Of a stretch of DNA of 64,000 nucleotides, positions 26,090 to 39,623 are shown piece by piece. The stretch's first letter is position 1. Every line of letters begins with the position of its first letter. The notes below the pieces were generated by a model. That model did no database searches. It was given only the letters and a program-made list of their open reading frames with translations, and was not told where the DNA came from. The position numbers were made by a program, and so were the translations under genes. The DNA is from Acanthochlamys bracteata. Lineage: Eukaryota > Streptophyta > Magnoliopsida > Pandanales > Velloziaceae. The stretch covers positions 5,371,501 through 5,435,500 of the forward strand of contig CM034143.1 of assembly GCA_019914995.1 (NCBI GenBank), written 5' to 3'.

Positions 26090-27553
26090 TACGAATTGAA
26101 CTCAATGACGCTGGAATTATTAACACGAATTAAAAAAAATTTTGATATTGATTTTAAAATTACAACGGATGTATTTGTTCGAAATTAACCTTTTTACCAC
26201 TTACGTAGTGAAATTTGAGAAATTTGGTTCTACAACTTTTGGAAAAAAAAGTTATATTATAATTTTTTTTATGTATCATATAAATTTATTGGAGTTGTTT
26301 TACAAAATATTTTAAATACTTATTGAAAAAAAAATTAAAAAAAGAATATATCTTAAAAAATTTTTAAAAACAAATCATACTTTTTTAATATTAAAAAATA
26401 ATAAATAATTAATAATAAGATCAAGGTATAAATATTTTATATTTTATTAAATTTTTAAAAACTTGTAACATATTTTAAAATTTTTATTAAAAATATAAAA
26501 TAAAAATTTAAAGTAAAATTTTTTAAAAACTTTTCCGAACAACCACTTAGTTAACAATAGATTGACCAACTGTTCATTCTTTTCAAAAGACATTTCAATT
26601 GTAAAAAAATTTCACTTACTCAAGATTTTAATTCCTCCACCTTATATATTTCATTACCACTCCAACCTATACTTTCATATCAAATTCTACTGCTATTAAA
26701 ATTTAGCTATAAATTTCACTTCATATATTTTAATTAACACTCAAATTTTCTAACCGAATTTTACTTTCGCATAACTTATTTACGCAAAACTTACTTTCTT
26801 ATACTTAAAACACTACACATCCTGTTCAGTGTCTCCTCTGAATTTAACCTTTATGAATACAAACAACAGAAAATTTACAAAATGTGGAACATGGTGAATA
26901 CACTTGAAAATATCTCATCCATGAAAAATAGAATCAAATATATTGTGGATAATTACGACTCCCTTTTAAAACTTATTAAACCTATTCAGAGGCCCCCATA
27001 CCTTACACGATGAAATAATATTGAATGAATCGCTGCAGACCAGAGTCAAGTTTCAAACTTAGGCTTCATTGAACCGGGTCTTTTATCGCCTGATAGATTC
27101 GAAAGCCAATAGCCGTTCAGGGTTTCACCAGAGGCCTGCCATAGCAATAAACACAGATGTAGTTAATTAGGGTTTCATTTATTCAGAGCACCGGTAATAC
27201 TGAAACATTAATGAAACACTGAGCTCTTCTCTATTCATTGATCCCATACAAACTGGATATATTACCGGCTTACTAATCTGGGTTTTCCTCAGAAACTATG
27301 CAGCATGAATCTGAAACTATAGCTCTTGGCATATGTTTAAAACTAAAAATACTACATCTCCCAGTAGAGCAGCTGGTAGACTGGGAATACTAAGCAGCCA
27401 TGTGACATGCTTCTATTTGATTAGCTTTAAACAGAACGTCAATTTGTGTGACAACAGATAAGGATGATAAATTCTTTACCTTTAATATGCAATTTGAGGT
27501 GAAGGCTATGCCTGTTGCTTGCTAGGCGAACTCAGCTATATGGAAGAAAATCA
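26090..27553. other. Intergenic DNA between the AMBRA1-like gene and RRP7
   Basis: 26120-26830 is AT-rich, with a block (about 26230-26560) resembling the dispersed AT-rich elements. 26850-27553 is less AT-rich and probably includes the RRP7 3'UTR on the minus strand. No gene is supportable. Confidence 0.5.
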
Positions 27554-30500
27554 CTATGGTCGGAACTTCCTTGCAGCTCGCAATTGCTGGATCCTCTTCT
27601 TGTCCTGCTCAAACTTGCTTTGCAACATCATTACCTCTGAGAAACTTTCAGACATTAGCAATGCAGTAGCAATAGTACTCAACAATCATTTCTACAAGTT
27701 AAAATGCCGCAATCATATACTAGTACCGGGAGAAATCATAAAGCACATGAAAAGGTGAAGGAAAAGATAATACTAAGCTTAAAAAATAATCGTTGATGCT
27801 TTTAATTTCGAAACTACAAACTCCAAGAGGGCTTACTATTTTCTTCATCATAGTGCCTAAAAAAATAGTTATATTGGTGCTTCAATTCAAACAACATCCA
27901 GAATAAGTACCTGACTAGTGGTAGTTTGCACTTATGAAACCTTAAAGCATCTTTCCATCCAGGCAAGGTGTCATAACAATGCTTTTTTATCTACAGTATA
28001 TACTTCTTAGACCATCAATAATCAAGCACAAATGACGATGCAAAATTAAAAAATTCTAAAAGTTCCTCCTACTGGAACAGAAACAGTTTAATTTTCCCAA
28101 ATATTCAATTTAAGTATGGTTCAGGACCATTTGGCATATTATGAGAAAATTTTATGTCTAATCTAATTCTTAACTCAAGCCCAAAATTTCACTTGAGAGG
28201 CAATTACCGAATTGAACCTTCTTCGCTCAAAAAGCACAGTTCAGCAAAAGTCAAATCATGATCAAATTCAATTCCGACCAGCAGATTTAACTTTTAACCA
28301 CAAAGTTGCTTGCAGATGCTATAGAATGCTTTAGGTAAAGCATGCTGGAACAGTTCCAAACACCAACCGGGAGTTGGGTCGCGATGCTGGAATCGCTCTG
28401 TAAAGAGTTTTTGTTCAACGCACTCATAACACTTTCCTGAACCTACACGACCACTTATCCGAAACAATTTACATACTATATATTAATCTTAATAACTTTC
28501 AAAATACAAGATTTTTCAGCCAAACAAAAGACTGATCATTCCACAAATAGAAGGTACATTGCTCAGACTATAGCCTACAATCAGTCATCACAAACAAACT
28601 GCCTAATTGTGTTTCCAAATCCTGAGCATTACTATTCATTTCTTTAAGAGTTTTATGTCCAAAGTTGCAAATCTATAGTGGCTCCTAGTCACCCCAAGTG
28701 TCTAAAGATAAGAGTATTTGCAGGACAAAAGGTTTGGAGGATATATGAAACCAAATAGCAATCAACTAAAAGCAGCAGTGGGTCACAAGCATGCTCAATT
28801 ATATACCATTCAACTAAATCAAAACATGAATAAGCGCGAAAGTTTCTGCAGCAAAATGATGTTCATATTCCAGCAGTAAGCAGAAAGGTTCCTAGATGGG
28901 CTTACCATTTCTTTGTGCCTCCCTCTTTTGGAACCTATAGAAGTCCTGTAGCTCTTTACTCTTCTTCATAGCCAATTTTTCCTTAGCAGCAGCTTCCGCA
29001 ATAGATCCCACAATGATCCCACTTTCAGCATCAGTTGTTTTCTTTCTGCCTTTATGATGAACCACAACAGTCCAACCGCCCTCTGCAGTTGCTGCTTCTC
29101 TTTCCTTCCTTGCCTGTAAAAGTCAAAATATAATTCATGTAACAGATCTCTACCAAATAATCGAGGATTTTAAAGGTTTTGTTAATCACTATATCCTTGT
29201 TTTTGGATCTAAAAGTATCTCCTTATAGTCTCCTCAAAATCTACATCCAACTTGCACCATATATTCTTTCTGATGTCCATCTGAGCATTGTAGAAGTTGC
29301 AAGCATCCTAACCTGCTCTTCTTGGACCTCATGAGCAGCTATAAAATCATCAATTCTTGTCTGAAGTTCCTTTAGTCCTGGCCTTTTCTCTTTGTACTTA
29401 ATAAGCCATTCTGCGGAAAAGCACACACCAGGTTCAGACAAAGATTCAATTGCTGTCTGAGACATAACATAAATAGAGGCACAAAACAAGATTGAAGAAA
29501 AGAAACTAACACTTCACTTCTAACAGAAATCATGCAAGAAAGCATTCCAGTATGCCATATACTACCATGTCAAGCAATTGGCAAGTGTATGGAACAATCA
29601 TGGAGTATTTTAAAATGAATTACTAACAACAGGAAATCCTCGTTGAATTCACAGTTCTACATCTTTCAATATCTGTGAAGCAGAAATGTCAAAGTTATCA
29701 GGCATAGCTTAAAGTAAATCTCTTTAACTTAATCAACAGTAATACTATCTTACTAAAGAAGCATATGGACCTGTTAACAGCAAAACTTGAAAGGAAACCT
29801 TTAAAATTTTTGGTGCAGAGAGGAAAGACATCAGCATAAAGGGTATCAATACTAGTGTAATCGGTAAATCGTGTACTTTGTTGGCCTTGTGCACATCAGA
29901 AGCTGAGAAGACAAATTTGCAAAATGCAAAAAACATCGCTGATTTAGAAAAACTTTAAAAGAACAAAAAAAGAAAAAGAAAACAACAACAACTACTACTA
30001 CTACAGTAAAAGTATCCATACTTCTCATTCCCCTTGAGCAATCTTCATCCACTCCTGAGATCTCATCAACCTTGTCAGAATTTGTTCCACTTGCACCCTC
30101 TTCTTGTTCCTCTACTGAGACAGGGGCATTCTTTCGTCTCCTTTTATCCTTTTTAACCTTATTTCTTTTCTTCTCATGGCTAGTTTTCTTCAACTTGCGT
30201 TCTGAAGATCATATAATGCAATAAAGTTTGTTCATATTTGCATTTCATCATCAATAACTAAGAACTAGGGAAAACAGGAATTTAATCTTCTAGTTCATAA
30301 ACTAAAAACTTCATACAAGGTTTAACCAAGAAGTGAATATTCAATTCAAATTTTCAAGATTTCAAAGGGTTTCCAAGTAATTGATCTACTGAGCGATAAT
30401 CTGTTTATTGGGTGAAAAGTAAACAGATAAAGCAGTTCAACACAAACAGCAAACCAACGGAAAGTTCACAAGAGGCTTTAGGTCCCAGAAGATTTCGTGA

Positions 30501-31976
30501 AGGATGTTAAAACAATCAGCAGGCAATACTAATCAGCTCATGATGCAGTTGAACCATGTTCAAGATAGTATTTTTAAACGCAAAGCATAACCACATAAGC
30601 TTGCCAAGTCATATTAACTAGCGAAAGCAAAGTGCAAACTAATAAGAGTTCATGAAGTCACTCGAAAAGTTCAAGAAGGAAGCAAAAGATACAAACTATC
30701 ACCGAATTTGAAAAATATCCATGGGAATATAGATTAATCGTGTTAATTGTTCCTATGCTTTCTTAATAGAACTTAGAAACTCCACAAAATCATAAATTAT
30801 TGCTGGTTGGCTATGATAACTCCTAATACAGCAGCCATTGGGAAATGTAATGCCATAATAACATACACCTTCGGCAATTTTGACACATTCATCTCCTAAT
30901 AGATTGGGTGTGGAATCATTCGAATCATGGAATCTTCCCTGATCTTTGTACTTCCTTTTGTTTAACTTGACTGGTACTGTTTTGTTTTCCTTTCTTTTTC
31001 CTGTTCCATTTGCTTTTTCTCTATAAATGAAAATGAAAAGAATGTCTCTGTAAGCTGCATACTTTCCTTGATATCCAACATATAACTGAAAGACTTTAGA
31101 ATCTTCAATTAACAACAAAACAAGAAAAAATTTATCATACCTTCAAACAATGGCGCATCTCCATTTTCAGCAATTTCTCTAAATTTTTCATCAGAAACTA
31201 TAGAGGTTCTCCTTTTCTTTGATATCTTTTTCTTCATCTTAACTGTTGAACTTTTGCTCTTCTTTCCTGCCTTTTTGTCAGTTTTACCTATGAGGAAAAA
31301 TCATGCAGCTCACCTCCAAACTGCAAACTCAGATATAAAGCTAGTAGGGACAATACTAAAATCAGAAAGCAGATAAAAAACATCTAGACATAATTCTTCA
31401 CGTATCATAATGGCATAAGAAAATTATCATTTTGATTTAAGTATAGCAAAATGAATCAGATCATTGAATGATAATAATCGGCTTACATTGAGTTGTTCAC
31501 ATAATGACAGTGCTTATGTCCCTACACTTGCAGAAAAGTCATGAGTTCTATATTTGCATTGCTTCAAGTTTTATGACATAAAACAGATCAAATGATTCAC
31601 AAAACAATCTTTTTCGAATATCTATTCCTTTAACCAACATGGGCTAACGAAGTTGCTACAAACAAGTAACACTCGTAGCTAGGCCCAAGGCACACAAAGT
31701 ATGACCGAGACACCCATTGAAGAAAATGTGGTCTCAAAGGTATTTAGATACAAACGCATAAGATAGCTTCGTGAACTAAAAAAATCCAAACTACAGTTCA
31801 AGTCAAAAGAAGAAACATGTGAAATTTCAGGGGTTAGCTCCACTAAACCTACTATTACCCCAAGCTTTACTTTTACGAAAAAGGAATCAGAGAAGACAAT
31901 TTCCTAATAAAGATTGCTACAACATTTACTCATGAGAAATAATAAACAACAAAAAGAGTATAAAGAACTTACCCAT
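27554..31976 (-). CDS. RRP7: Ribosomal RNA-processing protein 7 homologue (RRP7)
   Basis: Seven coding exons join in phase to 289 codons: 31976-31973, 31287-31141, 31018-30869, 30201-30022, 29410-29313, 29113-28906, 27636-27554. The first contributes only ATG plus G. The N-terminal half is strongly basic (KTDKKAGKKSKSS, KMKKKISKKRR) and fits a nucleolar protein. The conserved C-terminal Rrp7 domain contains KWLIKYKEKRPGLKELQ, DFIAAHE, EGGWTVVVHHKGRKKT, DFYRFQKREAQRNE and LQSKFEQDKKRIQQL, ending RAARKFRP; relatives commonly have one more Tyr. Rrp7 acts in the yeast UTP-C/CURI complexes in 18S maturation and small-subunit assembly. The exon at 31018 uses the second AG of a TATAGAG acceptor, because the first would break the frame. 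Non-coding 5' exons lie at about 31977-32047 and 32814-32930. Confidence 0.88.
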
Positions 31977-32813
31977 TCCAAAAAGTATGTAAAAGGTACT
32001 TCTCCTGTTTCAGAATTTCTTGACCTCTTTTTCACAGTAGAGATTATCTAGCAAACCAAAAAAGGGATCGAACAATCTTCAGTTCAAAAATTAATAATAG
32101 TACTTGCACAATTCGAAGAATGCAAGAAACCACAGCTGCGTTGTGGACATAATTTGGAACGAAAAAGAAAATTACAAAGTTACATGTTTAAAAAAATACC
32201 TAAGATAACCCTTCATACATGAAAAGTGAACTAGATTTAGAAGATACAATAGTCTCATCACATGTAGAGCGTAAACTAATCTACTGATGCAACTCATACC
32301 CTTTAATAGGCATTGCCAATACATTCGATTATATTATAACAAATGCAATAGAATATCAGCCAGGAGATCACCATTCATAATTCTCCTTGAATCAAACAAC
32401 CAAGCCAGTAAGAAAGACCTATTTTCTACCTTAACAATCAAAAGTAGCTAAGAACCATTAGAAAACCACTAGAGCTACTAATTAGAAGCAGCAACAAGAG
32501 CTGTTAAGCTGCTACTTCTCCTGTTAGGCAATTAACCATAGAGAAAAGACCAACCAGCTATGCCTTTTTTCAAAAAAAAAGAAAAACACAACAACAGCAT
32601 TCAATCCAAGAGAACCATTTAAAGTGCTAAAAGTCCATTGGTTTCACTCAAGCATTCCATCTAACATGTCTCAGGCAAGTTTCTATAGAAACCATAATTT
32701 TCTAATTCCATCAAGCATATCTTAAACCTGAAAATTTTTACACTGGAAGAAACACCGAAGAAAAACAAAAAAAGAAAAAATCAATTCTAGATACCAGAAG
32801 AAAATTCGTTTAC

Positions 32814-32930
32814 CGGCTGCGGGAACCGGAGCGAGAGATCGAGCGGCTACGAATTCACGTGAAATTTTCTGAGAGAAACCAAACAATCTGGATCGAGTCA
32901 GACCATGACTCAATGGGAAGACTATTGACC
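32814..32930 (-). other. Probable RRP7 5'UTR exon
   Basis: On the minus strand this segment is less AT-rich, ends in GCAGCCG followed by GTAAAC (a usable donor), and lies upstream of the 5'UTR/ATG exon at 32047-31973. It holds a long in-frame open stretch from 32913, but this has no similarity I recognise to RRP7 and no shared frame with the ATG at 31976. I treat it as untranslated or as a uORF. Confidence 0.45.
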
Positions 32931-32939
32931 CATGCTTAG

Positions 32940-34217
32940 TGTTTGGTCTATCTTGACAATTTTGGGCAAAGTATTGAAAGCGTACAAAATATTTTCTAAA
33001 TAAAAAATATTTTTATATATTAAATTAATTTTATATATTTTATTTAAAAAGATAATAATAAATAATAATAAAATTTTATTGATAAAATTGTTTTCTACTT
33101 TCTTACTTTTTAAATAAATTTTATAAAATATATTAAAAAATTATTTTTTTAGAAAAGTCAAACGTACTACTTCACCACAAGCGATATTTTTGCCAAAAAT
33201 TACTTTGGATAACTTTTTATACTTACTTTCATAAATTCACTTTTTTAAAAACTCATATCAATTCCGGACAAGTAAAATTGCCACTGAGCATGCATAGTCG
33301 TCTCATTTTCACTTTCATTTAAATTAAAGGTTAATGATGATTGGTATCATTGTGGCTGTTTAGTAAGTTTCACAGTTTGTCTGGTTAGCTCTCGCACCCT
33401 ATACTTTTGGTACTGCAGTAAACTTCGCACACAAAATGCGTTTAATTTAACTTATCAAAAAAATAATTTATAATTTGTTATTTATATTTTTAATATATAT
33501 TTTATAAATATTTAGAAAATTCATTTAAAATTTAAAAAATATGATAAAATTTTTTATTATATATTTATATTTTTTTAAAGATAAAAAAACTTATGTAAAA
33601 AAATAAAAATATTTTCTATTTAAAAAAAAAACTTATTTAAAAGAACTAACAAAATGTTCGAGCATAACACCATCCAATAATTGTGGTTATCTTCAGCCGC
33701 ACTGGAAGTTCATAGCATTGCAAATGCCTTATCACCTATTTTTCATTACAATTTTATTTTATATTTTTAAATAATTTTTTAATAATATTTTATAATTTGT
33801 TTAAGATTTAAAAATTATATATTACAAAATTTTATATATTTATTATTATTATTATTATTTTAAATTAACAAAATAAAGCTATTAAAAAAATTTTAAATAC
33901 TTTTGTTTTAGAAAAATTCTTTTCACACTCCCACAAACATGCCAGCAAGCAATTTATCATATGAATCCTCCCGTGCCAGAACAAGGTAACGCTTCAACAT
34001 TCAATTAACTTCACTTTCAAATAAGACAGAGGATCCATTGATATATATGCAAAGCTTTTTATCTGAAAACTAATGGCAAAAACATCAACTAGAAAAGATG
34101 CACTTTGCAGATCCTCAATGTTTATTACCCTACTGAAGGACGATATAAACAAATGATTTTTAACTGGAGGTAATTCCACGGACTTGCTTTTTGGTGTTGG
34201 TGATTCCAATAAAATGG
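32940..34217. other. AT-rich intergenic DNA
   Basis: No gene. Two AT-rich blocks (about 32990-33150 and 33430-33650) have the composition and repeated words of the dispersed small elements. 33950-34217 is probably the 3'UTR of the SDR gene that ends at 34218. Confidence 0.5.
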
Positions 34218-37200
34218 TTACTTCTGGTGGCCATACTTCAAGATACCGTATACATCAATTATACCAGGAGGAAAGACTGGGTCAGTCGCTGCTCTCACAG
34301 CGACTTTGGTAACTGCTGTTACATTAACTGGTGGCGTGAGGAGAGGCCCCAGAAGAGGGATCCTATTGACTGGCTGTGCATTTTGGAGAAGCTGTAAAGA
34401 AGATGCAAGCTCTTAGTGAACGTTAACTCATGATGCAAAATGCAGACAAACAGACCAAACACAGCATTTGTAGAGAGAGAGAGAGAGACCATCTCTAGTG
34501 GGGCACCAATCACACCGAGCGGAACCTTCATGCTCCCAACTTGCCGAGTACCATGTATAAACCCTGGTCTGAGAATAACTCCTGGAAGGAAAAGCTGACA
34601 TTAGATTGTTTGATGTTCTAGAACATTGATGAGCTTAAGGCCAAATTGTTTATATGTATTGTGCCCTGAAATAAGATGATGTGGATGCCAGAACAAAATG
34701 AGGAGAACTAACAGTTGTAATCAGCTAAAGAGGTACTGCACCTTAAGAAACCATAGACATTTAACAATACAGCTCTTGAGTGTGCCTATGTGCATCTTAA
34801 GTTTTGCAGTGAACTCCAAGGAAAATATGTAGTTTTAATTCTCTCATGCAGTCACACCATTCATTGAAGATTCAACGCATGACTGAATGCGTTCTTACCT
34901 CCATATGTAAACTTTGTCAACAATTCTGCTTCCGCAGCTCTCTGCATCGTGAGAACATATTTCATTACTATTATGCAATAAAGACAATGACATGAATGTT
35001 TAAACATATAACAAAAACATACTCTAGACTAAATTCAGAATGGTCCAAGCACTCTTATCGTTCATCTATTAAGCAACCATGAAAAGGCGCTTGTAATGGA
35101 ACTGAAAGAACCTCAGATTGAGTATTAAGTTCTAGCACACTTTCCACTTAGCCAAGTTTCTAGTTAGATGTTCAATAGCCAGGAAGATGGTCACAACAGT
35201 TTGCAAACTAGCATCTCTTTTACACAATGGTTAAAAACAATAGTTGGCAAACTAGCACCTTTTTTCCAAAAAGGTACAGATAAATATGATCAAGAATTTC
35301 AGTCATGGAACCTACACAATTTTCTGAGTTATTCATCACTACTTCCTCCTTGAAAAAAGGCAATACAAGGAATGCACATTCCTAATACTAGATGAGAAGC
35401 TTTAACTTCAGGAAAAACTAATAACTTAAAGATAGAAGAAACTACAAGTAGAGTTCTATCTATGACTACAGTAACTTTAAACATCATAGCACTTTGATGT
35501 TGAACAGCAACAGCAGGCTTACTGTCAACACTAAGTATCTCCTATCTTCCAGTGTAAGGTAATCATGGATTTATAAACAACAAAATCATATCTGCAGCTT
35601 CAGCAATACTGCTGGCTTAAAAGAATAGATAGTGTTGAGCTGCAGGATTTATATGCCATACCTTCCCGTCATAATAGCCTTGCAGCATATAATTTGCTAT
35701 ACCAAAATCAGCAGCAGAGATATAGACAAATCTTTTTACACCTGCAAACAAGAAGTTAAGACATAGCTCCAGCTCCAAACAAAGGCATGTACCAAACAAA
35801 ACTAACCTCCTCGAATTTACATGTACGAGTTAAGATTAGTAGTAATCATATTTAAGCACCAAAACCAAGGAACACTCAAATAAAACTGTGACCAAATACA
35901 CAAGCTACAAGGCTTCTGTCCATGACCAAATCTACTAGCAGGATCACTTAGTGCTATGTGATGTAAACAAATTGTTGTCATTGATGAAGGCAGCCAACTC
36001 AAAATAAAAAGATTTCCTCCGTATCTAGAAGTAGAATCTCCACTAACAAGCCTATATTCATGCAAGTGGCGAATATATCCCATGTATTGTATTAATCTAC
36101 ACTTACTAGGTACTAATACGGTAATACCCACACTTTGATTATTCGAGATGTGAAGTTCAGGAAATTAGGACTCACCTTTCTCTGCCGCAGCCCTGATGGC
36201 ATTAATATTTGCAGTCCCATTTATCTTGTACATATAAGAATTTGATCCAAAGCCTCCAACACATGATATCTAAATGAACAATGTTCAAATCACATATGGG
36301 GTACAAGAATATTGAAAGTTTTTGGTAAGCAAAACTTCAGAAGAGGTCACTTAGTGAGTAAAAAGACACTCAACACAAGCAAGACATTCTTGGAAAGAAA
36401 TGAAAACATTTTTATAATAACCAAATAAAAAAACATACTACACCAGTTATTCCATCCAGAACATTTTTCCAAGTATCTGGTTCAAGAAGGTTTCCTGCAA
36501 AAACATGACATATAAATGGTCCACAATTGCAAAAACCGCATTAAACAATCTCCAAGGATATTTGTAAATTGTAACTCAGTTGACCTTGGTGCCACACAAT
36601 TTTGTCAGCCCATGTCTCCCTAATAGAAGCCCTTCCAGATCTAGAAAATAAACAACTGTATTAGAGCTGAATAATTCAAAGTAAGTTACTCAGAAATTGA
36701 TGATGCTAGCATCAAATTTCTTAGAGAAATCAAACTTCTAATTTCAATGAAAAAAATAGCTGCTTGGATGTACCAAAAGGATGTGAAAAGTTAACACAAA
36801 TCAGTATATGAGGAAGCAGTATTTCGAGAGTACCATGTGAAACCTAGCCAACCTAAAGAAACCAAAACCTATTAATCCCATGCCTAATAATTCTCTCAAG
36901 ACTTTCAACTACTGATAACAGCATCCTTATTTGGTTTTGGCACATAGAATGGCAAAACTAGATATTTGATTCTCTTTACTTCACAATCATGCACCTTAGG
37001 AGTAGGCGCCGTTGCCAAGACTATAAGAGCTTGCTCAGACTTTCCAAAAATAAACTCTACCTAACCGCTACTAAAGAGTGATTTACGCAGTGACACATAA
37101 ACCATGCATCAAGAAGTTGGCTGTGAGATGAATCAGATAAGACGCTCAAAGTTGGACTCCATGTATCAATCTAAGAAAAAGTTCAGAATGCTCCTTGAGG

Positions 37201-39623
37201 AAAAATGTTACCTGCTCAAACAAGAGACTGATAGTCCTCGGCCCAACGCCTCTCGACATATATGTGAACCAACAAATCCACTTCCACCAATCACAAGCAA
37301 CTATAGCAAAACTAGTTAGAATAACTTATCAAAAACTTAGTAAAAAGAAAAATAGCACATACTTGTAAAACTTAAAACAATTGTTCAAATAAGCTCAAGC
37401 AAACCTTGTCTGATGGTGGAGGTGGACCTGTTACAGTCTCCGCTTCCTCGGTTTTAAACGGTTCTTCTACACGGTTAGAATCAGAGGAAAATAACCTGCT
37501 ATCACCTATTACACCTATTTTCCTGCATAACATTTTCAAAATGCACAACGATTAACTCAATGCTCAACACAAACAATTTCCTTACAAAATTATTCTGCAA
37601 TAAAACCACACATTTTTCAATATTTGCAAGCTACCTTAAAAATGAATCAATTGAATTTCAAATTTCAAAATATCAAAAGCCTATTCATCAAATTGATGCA
37701 CAGGGTGCCTCAAGCAATACCAACACAGCTATACATGGGTGGAAACGCTCAAGAAGGAGTGCAAAAGGCTGCTTATCCTGCTTGGGCTGCAGCTAATAGC
37801 ATTTGTAGGCAACCAGGTGTGAACATGGGCACTCCGCTGATATTAGAGTCCAGCTGGGACTCTACTTAGTTATTAGGTAGAATTTATCTAGAGATGAAAC
37901 TCTTCAGCTAACCGTATTAGATAGAGTTCTACTAGATGATGAACTCTTTTGGTTGGCTATAATAATCTGTTGTATTGAACAATAAGCATCAAGAAGTTCA
38001 ATGAAGTATTTTCTTTTTATCTTAGGCTAGCTACTTTAAGTTAATGGTTTTACATTATCGCATTGCAACATTTGGGATCAAGAGCCACTGGTCTCAATGA
38101 GGACACCCGCTGCCGCAACGCCTTCACCAAATTCATCAACATCACCGACATTTGCATCAACCATTAAACGCCGGAAATTTTCTACAAATTCCCACCACCC
38201 CAGTTCCCCACAATCTCCCTGTCAACCTAGCATGCAAGATTTGGCAAACATGATTGTGCACCTAGCAACGGACTTCTATGACCACAAACCTCAATTTTTC
38301 GAGAGATGTACATGGACTTTTCACTCTTGATTATGCCATTGCCAATCTTACATTCAACCCTAACCAACCCACCTCCACCCCATTACTTACCACCACTGCA
38401 ATACCAATACGGGGGCGTTTGGCAAAAACATTCCCCAAAAGCAACTTTTGAATTTTCTATTTTACGTTTTTCAATACACTTTTTATATATCTAGAGAATT
38501 TATTTAAAAATTTAGAAAATATAGAAACATTCTACGTAGTAAGATCTTTTTATTGCTTATTTTTTTAATATTTTTTTGAGATAAAAAAGTAGAGCTCGTT
38601 TTCAAAAAAAATATAAATCCCTCAAAAAAGCTACAGGAAATCCACCATCAACATATCCTTCCAACTCTTCCCATTTTCCGAACCATGCATACTTCTCCAA
38701 CCAACCTTCCACTTATACTGCTGGTCTCTCTCAAATACCTCAACTGTCTACCTCCACCTTTCCTAGGTTCGGTTCATTTCATGCCTACCCACATCACACT
38801 GCTCAACAACAATTTCCACAGACAGCAAACACCACTCTACTACATCCACCCAACAACCAGCCGCATACCCACAACTTAATCCCTTGATGCAATCGCCACA
38901 CCATCCCTTTGGCTTGCAGGATCAACAGAAGTATATCCCATGAGATAAACATAAATGTCCAACATTCGACGGCACCGGTCCACATGAATGGATATTCAGC
39001 ATATCATTAGTTTCGGTACTAACAAACACCTCATTTTGAGAAGGTTTTTATTGCCTCTATGTACTTACAAGACGAGGCCAATCGATGGTATCAAAATTAT
39101 GAACGAGATAATCCTAACTATTCATGAGAAGAGTTCACCGACGCAATACTCTTCCAGGTCCTACAGCTTTTGGAAACCCGAGGTACGCCCTCAAGCAACT
39201 CACCAAACGGGTAAGGCACACAAATCCATAGCATCATCAGACCAACAACAAAACTCAAAATATAAATAATAATTAAAAAAAGAAATATTCCCCAAATTCA
39301 CTGATACGCAAAACATGCTTCAAGAGTTCAACATATGGAAACTAACACCTAACTTTATAATAAATCAAACAAATAACTATCCATTTTGATGAATGGAAAC
39401 TTATAACGCAGTAATCAACCAAAGAATAAAATCACCCGAAATGAACTCAACTTTTCAAAAATCCAACAAATCAAATGCCTATTCTCCACCATCTCTCAAC
39501 TTTCATCACAACAAATAAGTGCACAAAAAAAATGAAAGTGAAATCAAAGAGACAACAAATTTACCAGGTTCCACCGAGCTGGAACGAAGATGAACGAAAC
39601 AACCATGACGCCATCGACCGCAT
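34218..39623 (-). CDS. NDUFA9-like atypical SDR, NAD(P)-binding Rossmann protein
   Basis: Ten exons join in phase to 286 codons: 39623-39565, 37522-37405, 37300-37212, 36640-36585, 36494-36439, 36269-36176, 35741-35662, 34941-34899, 34581-34490, 34391-34218. Exon 1 encodes a short Arg/Ser-rich leader (MRSMASWLFRSSS), likely a mitochondrial or plastid presequence. The Rossmann fold follows: LLVIGGSGFVGSHICREAL is the dinucleotide-binding loop, then LSRSGRAS, ISCVGGFGSN, NGTANINAI and KRFVYISAADFG. YYDGKRAAE supplies a YxxxK pair, and the end is RAATDPVFPPGIIDVYGI. This is the plant family of complex-I NDUFA9-like atypical short-chain dehydrogenases found in mitochondria or plastoglobules; the substrate is unknown. 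Intron 1 is about 2 kb and contains a retroelement remnant; the other introns are 90 to about 900 bp. The donor after exon 34490 reads into a CT repeat (GTCTCTC). Confidence 0.9.
37838..39260 (+). mobile_element. Degenerate LTR-retrotransposon (LTR, PBS, gag remnant)
   Basis: Inside SDR intron 1, antisense to the gene. A probable 5' LTR runs from about TGATATTAGAGTCC (37838) to CATTGCAACA (38070). TTTGGGATCAAGAGCC follows at 38071, close to the TGGTATCAGAGC binding site for initiator tRNA-Met used by many plant LTR elements. An ATG at 38097 opens a Pro/Ser/Thr-rich frame, and at 38950-39200 a broken gag-like domain is recognisable (PTFDGTGPHEWIF, later EEFT and LQLLETRG) with frameshifts and stops. 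No pol region or 3' LTR is visible, so this is a truncated, inactive copy. The LTR start is inferred from the TG...CA rule. An AT-rich block at 38411-38640 appears inserted within gag. Confidence 0.65.
38411..38640. mobile_element. Probable MITE-like insertion inside the gag remnant
   Basis: This AT-rich, non-coding block opens with GGGGGCGTTTGGC, matching the ends of the small elements of this window, and interrupts the gag-like coding character, which resumes after 38640. The right inverted repeat is not clear, so boundaries are approximate and the element may be 3'-deleted. Confidence 0.4.

Noticed and set aside
32722-32913. 63-codon minus ORF as the RRP7 N-terminus
   Set aside because: A donor at 32813 and the later MGK start at 31976 make this a leader exon; the reading frame does not connect to RRP7.
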